DNA of 64,000 nucleotides from Streptomyces diastatochromogenes. Its GTDB lineage: Bacteria > Actinomycetota > Actinomycetes > Streptomycetales > Streptomycetaceae. The stretch covers positions 1-64,000 of the forward strand of contig NZ_MCGQ01000055.1 in assembly GCF_002242805.1 (NCBI RefSeq). Reading direction: 5' to 3'. Below are positions 35,405 through 43,779 of the stretch, one piece after another (positions within the stretch are counted from its first letter, which is position 1; each line of letters opens with the position of its first letter). The notes beneath the pieces were generated by a model. The model did not search any database and was not told the DNA's origin. It saw nothing but the letters and a program-made list of their open reading frames with translations. A program made the translations under genes and the position numbers.

Positions 35405-36223
35405 GTGGTACACGGGCTGAACAAGGCCTACGAACGCCTGGTGGCGGTCGCCGTGGCGGCGCTCCACGAACGGGAGCCGGGGCGTCTGTGGCCGCTGCTC
35501 GGCACCGCGCTCACGGACCTGTGCGGCGGCGAGGCGGTGGTCCACAAGCTGGACGACTGGAGCGAGGACGAGGGCACCGTCGGGGTGGCCCCCGACGCCG
35601 CCGCGACGGAACTGGGCCGGCTCCGTGACGCGGACCTGGGGCTGCTGCGCGCGGGCTACCCCCTCGCCGACCACTACACGGCCCGGGCCGACCGGGCCCC
35701 GGTCACGGCGTACCGGGCGGTGGGCCGCGACTGGCCGGGCAGCGCGACGGCCCGTCTGCTCGGTGACGTCCTCGACGTCGACCACGTGCTCGGCGTACCG
35801 CTCCCCGGAAGCAGCGCCCCGATCACCGGCTGCCTCGTCTACCGCTCCGGTACGGACTTCACCGACGACCACCTCACGATGGCCGAGCGCGCGCAGCCGT
35901 TGCTGGCCGGTGTGGAGCGGCAGCGGCAGCTGCTGGAGGAGTGGCGGCGGTCGCTGGCCCCGGCCGGAGCACCGGACGAGCGGGCGGTGGACTGTGCGCT
36001 GACGCCCCGCGAGACGACCGTGCTGCTCCTGCTCGCCGACGCGCTGACGGCGGACGCCATCGGCCGCCGCCTCGGCATCTCGGCCCGCACGGTGCACAAG
36101 CACGTGGAGAACATCTACCGCAAGCTGGGCACCCGCGACCGGGTCGGCACGGTGCTGCGCGCTCAGCGGCTCGGTCTGGTCCCGTCCCCAGGCGCCCAGG
36201 AGCTCTGTGCCGGTCCTCCCTGA
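35405..36223 (+). CDS. LuxR-family transcriptional regulator
   Basis: A 272-residue regulator with a C-terminal LuxR/FixJ helix-turn-helix: CALTPRETTVLLLLADALTA, then DAIGRRLGISARTVHKHVEN and IYRKLGTRDRVGTVLRAQRL. The first 190 residues look like a GAF-type sensing domain (LLGDVLDVDHVLGVPLPG, then TGCLVYRSGTDFTDDHL) with no phosphoacceptor Asp, so it is an orphan ligand-sensing regulator rather than a clear response regulator. The start is GTG 35405 with GGAGAG six bases upstream. Whether it controls the upstream VWA operon, from which it is separated by a terminator, or the following genes cannot be read from sequence. Confidence 0.85.
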   Translation: MVHGLNKAYERLVAVAVAALHEREPGRLWPLLGTALTDLCGGEAVVHKLDDWSEDEGTVGVAPDAAATELGRLRDADLGLLRAGYPLADHYTARADRAPVTAYRAVGRDWPGSATARLLGDVLDVDHVLGVPLPGSSAPITGCLVYRSGTDFTDDHLTMAERAQPLLAGVERQRQLLEEWRRSLAPAGAPDERAVDCALTPRETTVLLLLADALTADAIGRRLGISARTVHKHVENIYRKLGTRDRVGTVLRAQRLGLVPSPGAQELCAGPP

Positions 36224-36310
36224 TTGGTTACCGTGGAGCGGTCCGCCAGGAGCGAGCAGACCTGAAGGGTTGTCAGCCAACTTGCCATTTGATAGGCCGA
36301 CTGTGCCCGC

Positions 36311-36366
36311 GAGCCGCGAGCCGCGAGCCGCGAGCCGCGAGCCGCGAGCCGCGAGCCGCGAGCCGC
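36311..36366 (+). repeat. Eight perfect tandem copies of GAGCCGC
   Basis: 56 bases made of exactly eight GAGCCGC units, preceded by a partial copy. The array lies between the LuxR gene stop (36223) and the likely GTG start (36397) of the next gene. The unit is not a multiple of three, and the surrounding open frame reads as a REPRAAS repeat. Confidence 0.97.
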
Positions 36367-36396
36367 TGGTCCGGTGCGGAAGCCGGGGGTGCGGGC

Positions 36397-38109
36397 GTGG
36401 TGTCCGGTAGCCCCTTCCTGCGGGTTCCGGTAGGCCCCGACGCCCATCGCTGGCGCACCTTCCCCGCCGAGCGGACCCTGGTCGTCGCCGCCCGCACCGT
36501 CACCTCCACGGTGCGCGTCCTCGAATCGCTCCCCGCCCTGCTGCGCGACGACCCCCGGGTGAGCGTCGTCTTCGCCCACGACCCCACCTCCGCGTTCGCC
36601 GCAGGGGTGCTCGACCTCCTGCACGCGTCCGGCTGCCGGGTCATGCCCTGGGAGCAGCTGGCCCACGTCAAGGCCGACCTCGTGCTCACGGCGAGCGAGA
36701 ACGTGGAGCTGCCGGAGGGCGACTGCCCGGTCCTGGTGCTGCCCCACGGCGTGGGCTTCCAGAAGCGGGTCCCGGACGCGCGCGGACCGCACGACCGGCT
36801 GTCCGGCCTCGTACCGGACGCGCTCCTGGAGTCCGGCCGGGCCTGGCTCGCCGTCTCGCACCCCGACCAGGAGCGGCAACTCCTCGCCGCCCACCCGAAG
36901 ACCGCGGGCCGCACCCTCCTGCTGGGCGACCCCTGCTTCGACGAGCTGCTGGCCGGCCGGCCGCGCAGGCACGCGTACCGGGAGGCCCTCGGTGTCTCGG
37001 AGGGTCAGCGGCTCGTCGTGGTCAGCTCCACCTGGGGGACCACCTCTCTCCTTGGCCGCCACCCCGACCTGCCGGTCCGCCTCCTCGGCGGGCTCCCGCA
37101 CGACGAGTACCGGGTCGCCGCCGTCGTCCACCCCAACGTCTGGTCAGCCCACGGCGCCTGGCAGATCAGGGCCCTGCAGTCCTCGGCGCTGGACGCGGGG
37201 CTGATCCTGCTGCCACCCGTCCACGCCTGGCGCTCCGCCCTGGTCGCCGCGGACGTCGTCATCGGCGACCACGGCTCGGTGACGCTGTACGGTGCCGCGC
37301 TCGGAACTCCGGTGCTGCTCGGGGCGTTCGGCGCCGACGCGGTGCCGGGAACCGCCGTCCACGACCTGGCCGCGGCCGCCCCGCGACTCGACCCGGACGC
37401 GGAGTTGAGAGCGCAGGTCGAGAGCGTCGTACGGGATCACGCTTCCGATCGGTATGCCGAGGTCGCACGCCGGGCCTTCGCCGATCCGGGGAGCGCCCTC
37501 GCGCGGCTCCGCGCGGCCGTCTACGAGCTGCTGAAGCTGCCGGAGCCCGCGTCCGCGCCCCCGCCGGACCTGTTGCTGCCCGCTCCGGAACCGGCCACCC
37601 GGACCGTCACCTCGTCGCTGGTCGTCACCGAGGTGAGCGAGGAGGGGCACGGTCCGGTCGTCACCGTACGGCGGTTCCCGGCGGCCGCGTATGCGCACGC
37701 GCAGGGGGTTCCGCATGCCGGGGACACCGCGCACCTCGCCTGCTCGGACGGTGAACGGGACCGCCGGCTGCTGGAGAGCGCCTCCGTGGTCGAGCGGGCC
37801 TGCCCTGCCGACGGCGCAGCCGAGGCCCTGCGCTGGATCCGTGGCACGGCGGCGGAACTGCCCGGCAGCCTGCTGGCCGCCTGTGCGGTGCGCGGCGGCG
37901 GCCATCTGGTGGGGCTGCGCGACGGCCGTGTGGCGGAGGTGTCCGTGACCGGTCCCCCGATCGCGCCCGGGCTCGCCGCGGCCGTCGTCTACGCGTGCCT
38001 GCGCGAGGGCCATTCACTGACCGACGCGTTGCTGACGCTGCGGGTCGGTGAGGTGCGGGACGAGGACGTGGTGCTGCGGCTGCGGCCCGCGCCTCCTGTG
38101 GTCAGCTGA
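36397..38109 (+). CDS. GT-B-like protein (glycerophosphotransferase/epimerase-like fold)
   Basis: About 570 residues. The central region resembles CDP-glycerol glycerophosphotransferase / UDP-GlcNAc 2-epimerase type GT-B folds: an N-terminal Rossmann-like part (RTLVVAARTVTSTVRVLESL, VSVVFAHDPTSAFAAGVLD), LVLPHGVGFQKR, RLVVVSSTWGTTSLLG, AAVVHPNVWSAHG and VIGDHGSVTLYGAALGTPVL, where H-P-N and the D-H-G-S near residue 290 sit where the donor-binding loop is in those enzymes. The last 180 residues are a separate beta-rich domain (TSSLVVTEVSEEGHGPVVTV). No signal peptide. Start is GTG 36397 or 36400; the frame is open further upstream through the 7-bp repeats. Substrate unknown. It converges with and overlaps the next gene by 8 bp. 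Confidence 0.6.
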   Translation: MVSGSPFLRVPVGPDAHRWRTFPAERTLVVAARTVTSTVRVLESLPALLRDDPRVSVVFAHDPTSAFAAGVLDLLHASGCRVMPWEQLAHVKADLVLTASENVELPEGDCPVLVLPHGVGFQKRVPDARGPHDRLSGLVPDALLESGRAWLAVSHPDQERQLLAAHPKTAGRTLLLGDPCFDELLAGRPRRHAYREALGVSEGQRLVVVSSTWGTTSLLGRHPDLPVRLLGGLPHDEYRVAAVVHPNVWSAHGAWQIRALQSSALDAGLILLPPVHAWRSALVAADVVIGDHGSVTLYGAALGTPVLLGAFGADAVPGTAVHDLAAAAPRLDPDAELRAQVESVVRDHASDRYAEVARRAFADPGSALARLRAAVYELLKLPEPASAPPPDLLLPAPEPATRTVTSSLVVTEVSEEGHGPVVTVRRFPAAAYAHAQGVPHAGDTAHLACSDGERDRRLLESASVVERACPADGAAEALRWIRGTAAELPGSLLAACAVRGGGHLVGLRDGRVAEVSVTGPPIAPGLAAAVVYACLREGHSLTDALLTLRVGEVRDEDVVLRLRPAPPVVS

Positions 38110-40519
38110 GGTCCCGCAGCCGTCGGCGCACCTCCTCGGCGCCCGGGGTGCCGCTCGCCTCGTAGATCTCGATCACCCGGGTCAGCCAGGTGCGCACGCT
38201 CTCCTGATGGCGGCCGGTCCGCTCGGCGATGTCGAGGAGCGCGAGCAGGGCCTCGGCTTCGTAGTGGGTCGCGTTCTGTTCCCGCAGGGTGCCTGCGGCG
38301 GTGCGCAGCGCGTCGACGGCTTCCTCGGTGTGGCCGAGGTGGTCCTGGGCGAGGCCGATGGCCAGGTGGACGCGGGCCGCCATGCGGTGGTCGGGTTCGG
38401 GGAGGCCCAGCAGGTCCAGCCGGGCCTCGGTGAGCGTGGCCAGGGCCGTCGCGTGGTCCCCGCGGGCGTCCAGCGCGCAGCCGAGGAAGAAGGCGGCCAG
38501 CGCTTCGCCACGCCGGTCCCCGGCACGCCGGTTGAGGTCGAGGGAGTAGCGGTACGTCTCCACCGCGCGGGGCGGGTCGAAGCGGTCCAGGTAGCGGCCG
38601 AGGAACTCCTGGACGGACGCGCGCAGCAGCAGGCGGTCGGTCGACTCGGCGAGCGCGACCGAGCGCTCCAGCTCGGTGCGGGCGCGGTCGTACTCGCCCA
38701 GGTCCGTCAACGGGCGGGAGAGCAGGCTGCGCAGGCGGGCCTCGCCCGCCACGGCCTCGGCCGCGCGCTCGCCCGGGGTGTCCGGGGCCGCGGCGAGTGC
38801 GCCGGCGGCCTCGGCGCCCAGTTCCAGGGACTCCTTCCAGGCGCCCAGGTACCGGTGGTGGAGGAACAGGGCCGTGAACGCCTCGGCCAACGGCCAGGCG
38901 ACGGCGTGCAGACCGTGGCGTACGGCGGCCCGCAGGACGGCCAGGATCGCGGCGCACTCGGCGTCGAGCCAGGTCAGCGGGGCGGGGCCGGCGGCGGCGG
39001 AGAAGGGGTCGGAGGCGCCCGCCAGGCGCGCGGACAGGTCGGCGATCCGGAGCCGGTCCCTGCGCAGGGCGCGGTCGGCGAGTGCGACGAGGACGAGGTA
39101 GTGGGTGGCCACCCGTTCGACCAGCGCGGTCTCCTCGCTGGCCGACTCCTCCTCGACCGCACGCTCACGGGCGTACAGGCGGACGAGGTCGTGCATGCGG
39201 TAGCGGCCGTCGCGTTCGGTCTCCAGCAGGCTCGCGGCCGCGAGTTCGCGCAGCAGCCGCCTGGCCGTGCGGGTGTCGACGCCGGCCGCCGCGGCGGCGA
39301 CCCCGGTGTCGAAGAGGCCGGCCGGTACCCAGCCTAGGAGGCGGAACATGCGGGCCGGGCCGGGCGGCAGCAGCCGGTAGGAGGGTCCGAGGACGGCGGA
39401 CACCGAGTAGGTGCTGCCGGGCAGGGACATGCCGTCCAGCCGGTCGGCCTCGTCCGCCAGTTCGTCGGCGAGGTCGGCCGGGGTCAGGGAGTCGTCGGTG
39501 AGCAGCCGGGTGGCCACGATGCGCAGGGCGACGGGCAGGCCGCCGCAGAGGTCGACGAGGCGTCCGGCCGCCGCCGGGTCGGCCGCCACGGTCTCCCGTC
39601 CGCACTGGTCGGCCAGCAGGGTCAGGCCGCTCTCCTTGTCGAGGGGCTTCAGCGCGATGAGTTCGGCTCCGTCGACCGCCACCAGCTCGGTGAGCCTGCT
39701 GTGGCTGGTGACGACGACCGTGCTGCCGGGCCCGCTGGGGATCAGGGGCCGTACCTGGGCGGGCAGGGTGACGTTGTCGATGAGGACGAGGATGCGCCGG
39801 TCGCGCGAGTGGGAGACGTACTGCCGGGTCAGTTCGGCGAGTGTGGCCGGGACGTGCTCGTCGCTGCGCAGGAGCGCCTTGAGGATGGCGGCGAGGGCCT
39901 GGGAGACGTCGGCACCCATGGCGGCGCCGACGGCGGACTCGTCACGCAGGGCGGCGTAGTCGACGTAGAACAGGCCGTCCGGGAACCGGTCCCGCTCCTT
40001 GTCGGCCCAGCGGCAGGCGAAGGCGGTCTTGCCGACCCCGGGCAGCCCGGCCAGCACCGCGAGGCTGACCCGGCCCGGCTCGTCGCACAGGGCGTCCATC
40101 CGGTCGAGTTCGGCGACCCGGTTGCTGAACGTGCCGGTCAGGGCCGGGATGTGGTCGGGAGGCGCGTCGCCGGCGGCCGGTCGCGCGTCGAAGGTGATGT
40201 CGTACGACGTTCCCGGCATGAGTTCGGACAGGAGGCGCCGCAGCTCCTCGGCCGCCTCGGGGTCGCTCCGCAGGATGTCGAGCAGGCGCCGTTCCCATGC
40301 GGCGGCGACCCGGTTCGCCGCCGGCTCCTCCTCGCCCCGCTCCCGGGCCGCGTCCAACTCCTCGCGGGAGGAGTCCAGTTCGTCGCCCGCACCGCGTCCC
40401 GGGCGCCGGCGGGTCACCCACCGGGCTAAGTCCTTCGTCTTCACCCAGGAGTCCGCGACCAGGAGCCCGATCAGAGCCGTGGCCCCCTGCGCGGCGAGCG
40501 TCCCCAACTCGGCGTCCAC
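38102..40519 (-). CDS. NB-ARC/STAND NTPase with TPR-like repeats
   Basis: An 805-residue STAND ATPase. Walker A is AGLPGVGKTAFACRWADKE (158-165), Walker B ILVLIDNVTLPAQVRPL, then STVVVTSHSRLTEL (sensor), CGGLPVALRIVATRLL (the GxP motif) and a winged-helix region ending YRMHDLVRLYARERA, the MHD motif of NB-ARC proteins. The C-terminal 320 residues are helical repeats of TPR type (GDRRGEALAAFFLGCALDAR, EEAVDALRTAAGTLREQN). The first 110 residues, with a hydrophobic helix TALIGLLVADSW, look like an effector-associated domain. Such proteins are signal-dependent switches in regulation or anti-phage defence. The GTG start at 40519 is preceded by GAAGGGGG. It faces away from the SIR2 gene set. Confidence 0.83.
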   Translation of the reverse strand: MDAELGTLAAQGATALIGLLVADSWVKTKDLARWVTRRRPGRGAGDELDSSREELDAARERGEEEPAANRVAAAWERRLLDILRSDPEAAEELRRLLSELMPGTSYDITFDARPAAGDAPPDHIPALTGTFSNRVAELDRMDALCDEPGRVSLAVLAGLPGVGKTAFACRWADKERDRFPDGLFYVDYAALRDESAVGAAMGADVSQALAAILKALLRSDEHVPATLAELTRQYVSHSRDRRILVLIDNVTLPAQVRPLIPSGPGSTVVVTSHSRLTELVAVDGAELIALKPLDKESGLTLLADQCGRETVAADPAAAGRLVDLCGGLPVALRIVATRLLTDDSLTPADLADELADEADRLDGMSLPGSTYSVSAVLGPSYRLLPPGPARMFRLLGWVPAGLFDTGVAAAAAGVDTRTARRLLRELAAASLLETERDGRYRMHDLVRLYARERAVEEESASEETALVERVATHYLVLVALADRALRRDRLRIADLSARLAGASDPFSAAAGPAPLTWLDAECAAILAVLRAAVRHGLHAVAWPLAEAFTALFLHHRYLGAWKESLELGAEAAGALAAAPDTPGERAAEAVAGEARLRSLLSRPLTDLGEYDRARTELERSVALAESTDRLLLRASVQEFLGRYLDRFDPPRAVETYRYSLDLNRRAGDRRGEALAAFFLGCALDARGDHATALATLTEARLDLLGLPEPDHRMAARVHLAIGLAQDHLGHTEEAVDALRTAAGTLREQNATHYEAEALLALLDIAERTGRHQESVRTWLTRVIEIYEASGTPGAEEVRRRLRDLS

Positions 40520-40720
40520 CAAGCCCCCTTCACGTCGTCCACCAGCACCGGGACAGGCGCAGCCCACGGTAGAAGGATCTCCGCCGGATTCCCAGTCGGA
40601 CCCGCCGTCAAGTCAGTTCCCGGGAGTTGACCATGACCCGGCTCAGGACGTCTGTCAGCGGTTACCCTGACCGTTCACAGCGGTGGAGGCCGTGACGGTC
40701 CGGGTACGGGGGAGGCAACA

Positions 40721-42088
40721 ATGGAGCCCGACGAACTCGCTCGGCGTGGATACCTCGTGAGCCGGGGTGAGCGGATCCGCCGGCACTTACGGATGTATCT
40801 GCAACGCGCTGTCGTCGGCGCCATCAGCGGCGTGGCGGTCCTGGCGGGCTTTCTCTCGGCAGCTCAGGTGACATGGCCGCTCTACGTCTATCTGTTGCTC
40901 ACCCTCGGCGCCATCGGCCTCTGCCTGCCGGGCCTGGCCCTCCTCGAACCCGGGCGGCGCCACGTGCTCGTGGGACGTGTGCTGCGTCGCCGTCGCAGGT
41001 CTGCCGCCAGGCCCCCTGCGTTACCACCGCTGCCCCCGGTACCGACGGTCGAACCGGCCCCGATCGCCCCGGTGATGGCCACCGCCTGTGATGACCCCGT
41101 GTACTTGTCGGGACTGCGGTCCCTGCTTCCCCCCAACCAGCCGCTGATCGTCGTACCGAGCGGTCTCTCGGACGTCAGCCGCCCGGAGGAACTGCTGTGG
41201 CCGTTGTTCGAACACCGGCTGAACCGCTCCCACCTGCGAGTCGACGTACGCGACTTCGGGATACCACTCTCCCCCTACGTGGTGGAGCGGGAGTTGTCGG
41301 GTGGCAACGGCAGCGCCCAACGGCTCCTTCCCGTGCGGGATCTCACCTTCACCACCGGGCTCGCCACGGCGCTGGTGGCCGGCACCGACCAGCCGGTCCC
41401 GCAACTCACGCCCGAGCACTGTGTCGATCCCGTCCAGATCGCTCGGCACGACGTGGTGATCGTCGGGGGGCCGGACACGAATTTCTGGCACGCCGTGCTC
41501 TTCGAACCCCTCCACAGGGAATTCGCGTTCCCGGCGTCCTCGGTGCCCCTGGCCTTCGGTATGCGGCGCGAGCGCGACGGGGGCGTCCCGGTGTACGGGA
41601 ACGCGATCGCCTCCGTGGTGTCGGTCGACGCGGGGAGCGATCCGCGACACGCCCCAGGGGCGGTGTTCGGCCACGTCTTGCAGCCGACATACGGAATGAT
41701 TCTGGCATGCCGCAATCCGCTCGCCGCAGCCCTGGGGATCTCCCGGTGGTGCGTGTTCGTCGCCGGGACGACCTCCTTGGGAACAGCCGGGGCAGTGCTC
41801 GCGCTGAGCCGCATCCTGGGGCGCCTGTCCGGTGATCCCGATGCCAATGTCTCGACCGTGGTCCCCACCGTGCACCCGCAGGTGAGAGCCCAGGTGTCGG
41901 CGGTGCTGTGCCGGGTCACGGAAGTGGAGCAGTCTTATGTGCGCAGCAACGGCCGGGTGATACCGCGTCAGAGGCGGCCGCTTCCCGGTGAAGGGCCGGT
42001 GCCGGCCGAGTTCGACGACTTCTGGCTGCCGACCCGATGCGAGGTCCTCGACTGCTCGGACCTGCAGCCCCGGTGGAGCCCAGTGTGA
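40721..42088 (+). CDS. Two-TM protein with C-terminal domain shared with the SIR2 gene
   Basis: A 455-residue protein with two transmembrane helices (about 28-48 and 53-75), a basic stretch RVLRRRRRSAA and a Pro-rich linker, leaving a cytosolic C-terminal domain. That domain has HDVVIVGGPDTNFWHAVLF (244-261), YGMILACRNP (324-333) and WCVFVAGTTSLGTAGAVLAL (343-362). The same three blocks occur in the SIR2 protein two genes downstream (LVLICSPLGN, YSVIARYRNP, YLFIMAGLNAIGTHAVSRFL), so the two proteins share a domain. I do not know the domain by name; a nucleotide- or ligand-sensing role is an inference from its G-G-P-x-x-N loop. ATG 40721 follows GGGGGAGG. It heads the flavoprotein-SIR2 gene set. 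Confidence 0.7.
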   Translation: MEPDELARRGYLVSRGERIRRHLRMYLQRAVVGAISGVAVLAGFLSAAQVTWPLYVYLLLTLGAIGLCLPGLALLEPGRRHVLVGRVLRRRRRSAARPPALPPLPPVPTVEPAPIAPVMATACDDPVYLSGLRSLLPPNQPLIVVPSGLSDVSRPEELLWPLFEHRLNRSHLRVDVRDFGIPLSPYVVERELSGGNGSAQRLLPVRDLTFTTGLATALVAGTDQPVPQLTPEHCVDPVQIARHDVVIVGGPDTNFWHAVLFEPLHREFAFPASSVPLAFGMRRERDGGVPVYGNAIASVVSVDAGSDPRHAPGAVFGHVLQPTYGMILACRNPLAAALGISRWCVFVAGTTSLGTAGAVLALSRILGRLSGDPDANVSTVVPTVHPQVRAQVSAVLCRVTEVEQSYVRSNGRVIPRQRRPLPGEGPVPAEFDDFWLPTRCEVLDCSDLQPRWSPV

Positions 42089-42126
42089 AGCAGGTTCGAC
42101 AACAGGAACACCAGGAGGAACGCACA

Positions 42127-42213
42127 ATGAACGGCACAGGGCCTCGGCCTGGGGGCTCCGTTCCGGTACGTGAGGCTGTCCTTGGCTGCCGGGTGGGCGG
42201 AGCCGATGACTGA
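42127..42213 (+). CDS. 28-residue leader ORF coupled to the GMC-like gene
   Basis: ATG 42127 follows a near-perfect AGGAGG at the ideal distance of 8 bases. The frame runs 28 codons (MNGTGPRPGGSVPVREAVLG, then CRVGGADD) and stops at 42211-42213, 8 bp inside the likely start (ATG 42206) of the flavoprotein gene. The ribosome site is better than any before the flavoprotein itself, so coupled translation is likely. It could be a regulatory leader or a very short precursor peptide; no homology was recognised. Confidence 0.5.
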   Translation: MNGTGPRPGGSVPVREAVLGCRVGGADD

Positions 42214-43729
42214 ACCTGTTCCGGTCGGCCCGAACAGTGGGCTCCCGGAGCGTTGCCGTATCGCCGTGGTGGGCTCCGGCCTCGCCGGTCTGAGTCTGGC
42301 GCGCGAGCTCGCGGACCTCGGGGCGGACGGGGTGGTCGTGCTGGAGGCAGGTCCCGACCGGGGCCACGCGCACAAGGAACGGCTGACGCGGGACGAGTCA
42401 CTGCGTCTGTGGCATACCGAGGATCCGGACTTCCACCGCAACTGGTCCAGCGAGCGGCCACCGCATTACGTGCACAGTTCCGGACTGCGCAGGCGGCTGG
42501 GGGGTCGCTCCCTGTACTGGCACGGCGTCTGCCTTCCCATCGAGGAGCATGTGCTGCGTTCCGGAGTCTGGCCGCAGGAACTGGCCGCGGAGCTGCTCGG
42601 CGAGCGGTTGGCGGGTGGATCCTTGTACACCGAGGTCGCCGCGCAGCTGGCCGGCTGGGCGGAGGCTCCGATGGGGCACTGCCGGAGCGCGCGGGAGCGC
42701 TGGCTTCTGGCGCGTCTGCGCGAGCTGGGTTACCCGGTGGAACCGACCCCGCAGGCGGCCCGCTCCGAGCGGGTGCCGGGAAGAGAGATCCGGCAGGTCC
42801 CGTTCACCCCTCTCACGCACTGGCGCGGGCCGATGCCGCAGCCTTTGCGCTACCCGGTGCTGTCCGACTGCCCGGTCACCCATCTGCGGACCGGTTCCGG
42901 GGGGCTTGTCGAGGTGACGATCGAGCGTGCCGACTGGTCGTCCGAGGTGCTGCTGGCCGAACACGTCGTGCTGGCGGCAGGGACCTTCGAGAACACGCGC
43001 TTGGTCGGCCGCGCCTTGGCCGAGACGCACGGTCAGAACTTCTGGGAGTTCGACAATCTGACGGATCATGTGAATCAGGGCTTCCTGGCCGCTGTGCCGC
43101 GCAGTGCGATGCCTCTGCCCACGGAACCGGGCAGGGCGTTCTGCTTCACACCCGTGCACGACACCTGTCGTTCGTACCTGTTCTTCGACGTACTGGAGTC
43201 CCCGCGTCCGGACACGGTGCTGATGTGTGTGTGGACCATGGGCGAACAGGCCTCGACGGAGAGTCGGGTCCGCGTCGAACGGGTATCTCCTGGAGGACAG
43301 TGGGAGCTGAGGGTGCAGCCGACGATCTCGCCGGCCGACGACAGGGTCGTGGAGCGGCAGGCGGGCCAGCTGGCCGAGGTCGCCGAGCGGGTGTTCGGGG
43401 TCGCGCGCTCGGCCTACTCCCTTCGCAAGGAGGACTTCCGGGAGGGCAGTCCGTTGTTCCTGCCGCAACTGGAGGCGGCTCTTGAGCACGATCCGGCGGT
43501 GTCAGGCGGCGCGGTCTTTCCTTATGTCTATCCGCTGGGCAGTGTGGACCACGAAGCGGGAACGCTCGCACTGGGAGGGGACGCGGTCGCAGAGGACGGC
43601 ACCGTGCGGGTCATGCCCCGGGTCTCGGTCCTGGGCCCGGCCGTGTTTCCGCGCCAGGGTGCGGCCAATCCTTCCCTGACCACGCTGGCACTCGCGAAGT
43701 GGTACGCCCGCAGGCTGGGGAATCGCTGA
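42206..43729 (+). CDS. GMC-like FAD-dependent oxidoreductase
   Basis: A 507-residue flavoprotein. The FAD-binding Rossmann motif is CRIAVVGSGLAGLSLARELA with VVVLEAG ending the second strand (about residues 18-52). A GMC-type second FAD contact is GLRRRLGGRSLYWHGVCLP, and the C terminus has PAVFPRQGAANPSLTTLALA, the conserved C-terminal FAD-binding end of GMC/choline oxidase-like enzymes. The substrate is unknown. The start is ATG 42206, coupled to the 28-codon leader; GTG 42170 is an in-frame alternative. Placement between two genes sharing a domain, one of them SIR2, suggests a role in that system; redox modification of a small molecule or peptide is a guess. Confidence 0.8.
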   Translation: MTEPVPVGPNSGLPERCRIAVVGSGLAGLSLARELADLGADGVVVLEAGPDRGHAHKERLTRDESLRLWHTEDPDFHRNWSSERPPHYVHSSGLRRRLGGRSLYWHGVCLPIEEHVLRSGVWPQELAAELLGERLAGGSLYTEVAAQLAGWAEAPMGHCRSARERWLLARLRELGYPVEPTPQAARSERVPGREIRQVPFTPLTHWRGPMPQPLRYPVLSDCPVTHLRTGSGGLVEVTIERADWSSEVLLAEHVVLAAGTFENTRLVGRALAETHGQNFWEFDNLTDHVNQGFLAAVPRSAMPLPTEPGRAFCFTPVHDTCRSYLFFDVLESPRPDTVLMCVWTMGEQASTESRVRVERVSPGGQWELRVQPTISPADDRVVERQAGQLAEVAERVFGVARSAYSLRKEDFREGSPLFLPQLEAALEHDPAVSGGAVFPYVYPLGSVDHEAGTLALGGDAVAEDGTVRVMPRVSVLGPAVFPRQGAANPSLTTLALAKWYARRLGNR

Positions 43730-43779
43730 TCACAGCCCGGGCAGCCGGCCGGGGCACGAGTTTCGAGGGGGCGGGGGAC

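Noticed and set aside
36311..36366. Repeat array considered as a CRISPR or minisatellite origin
   Set aside because: Units of 7 bp without spacers cannot be CRISPR; it is a simple tandem repeat.
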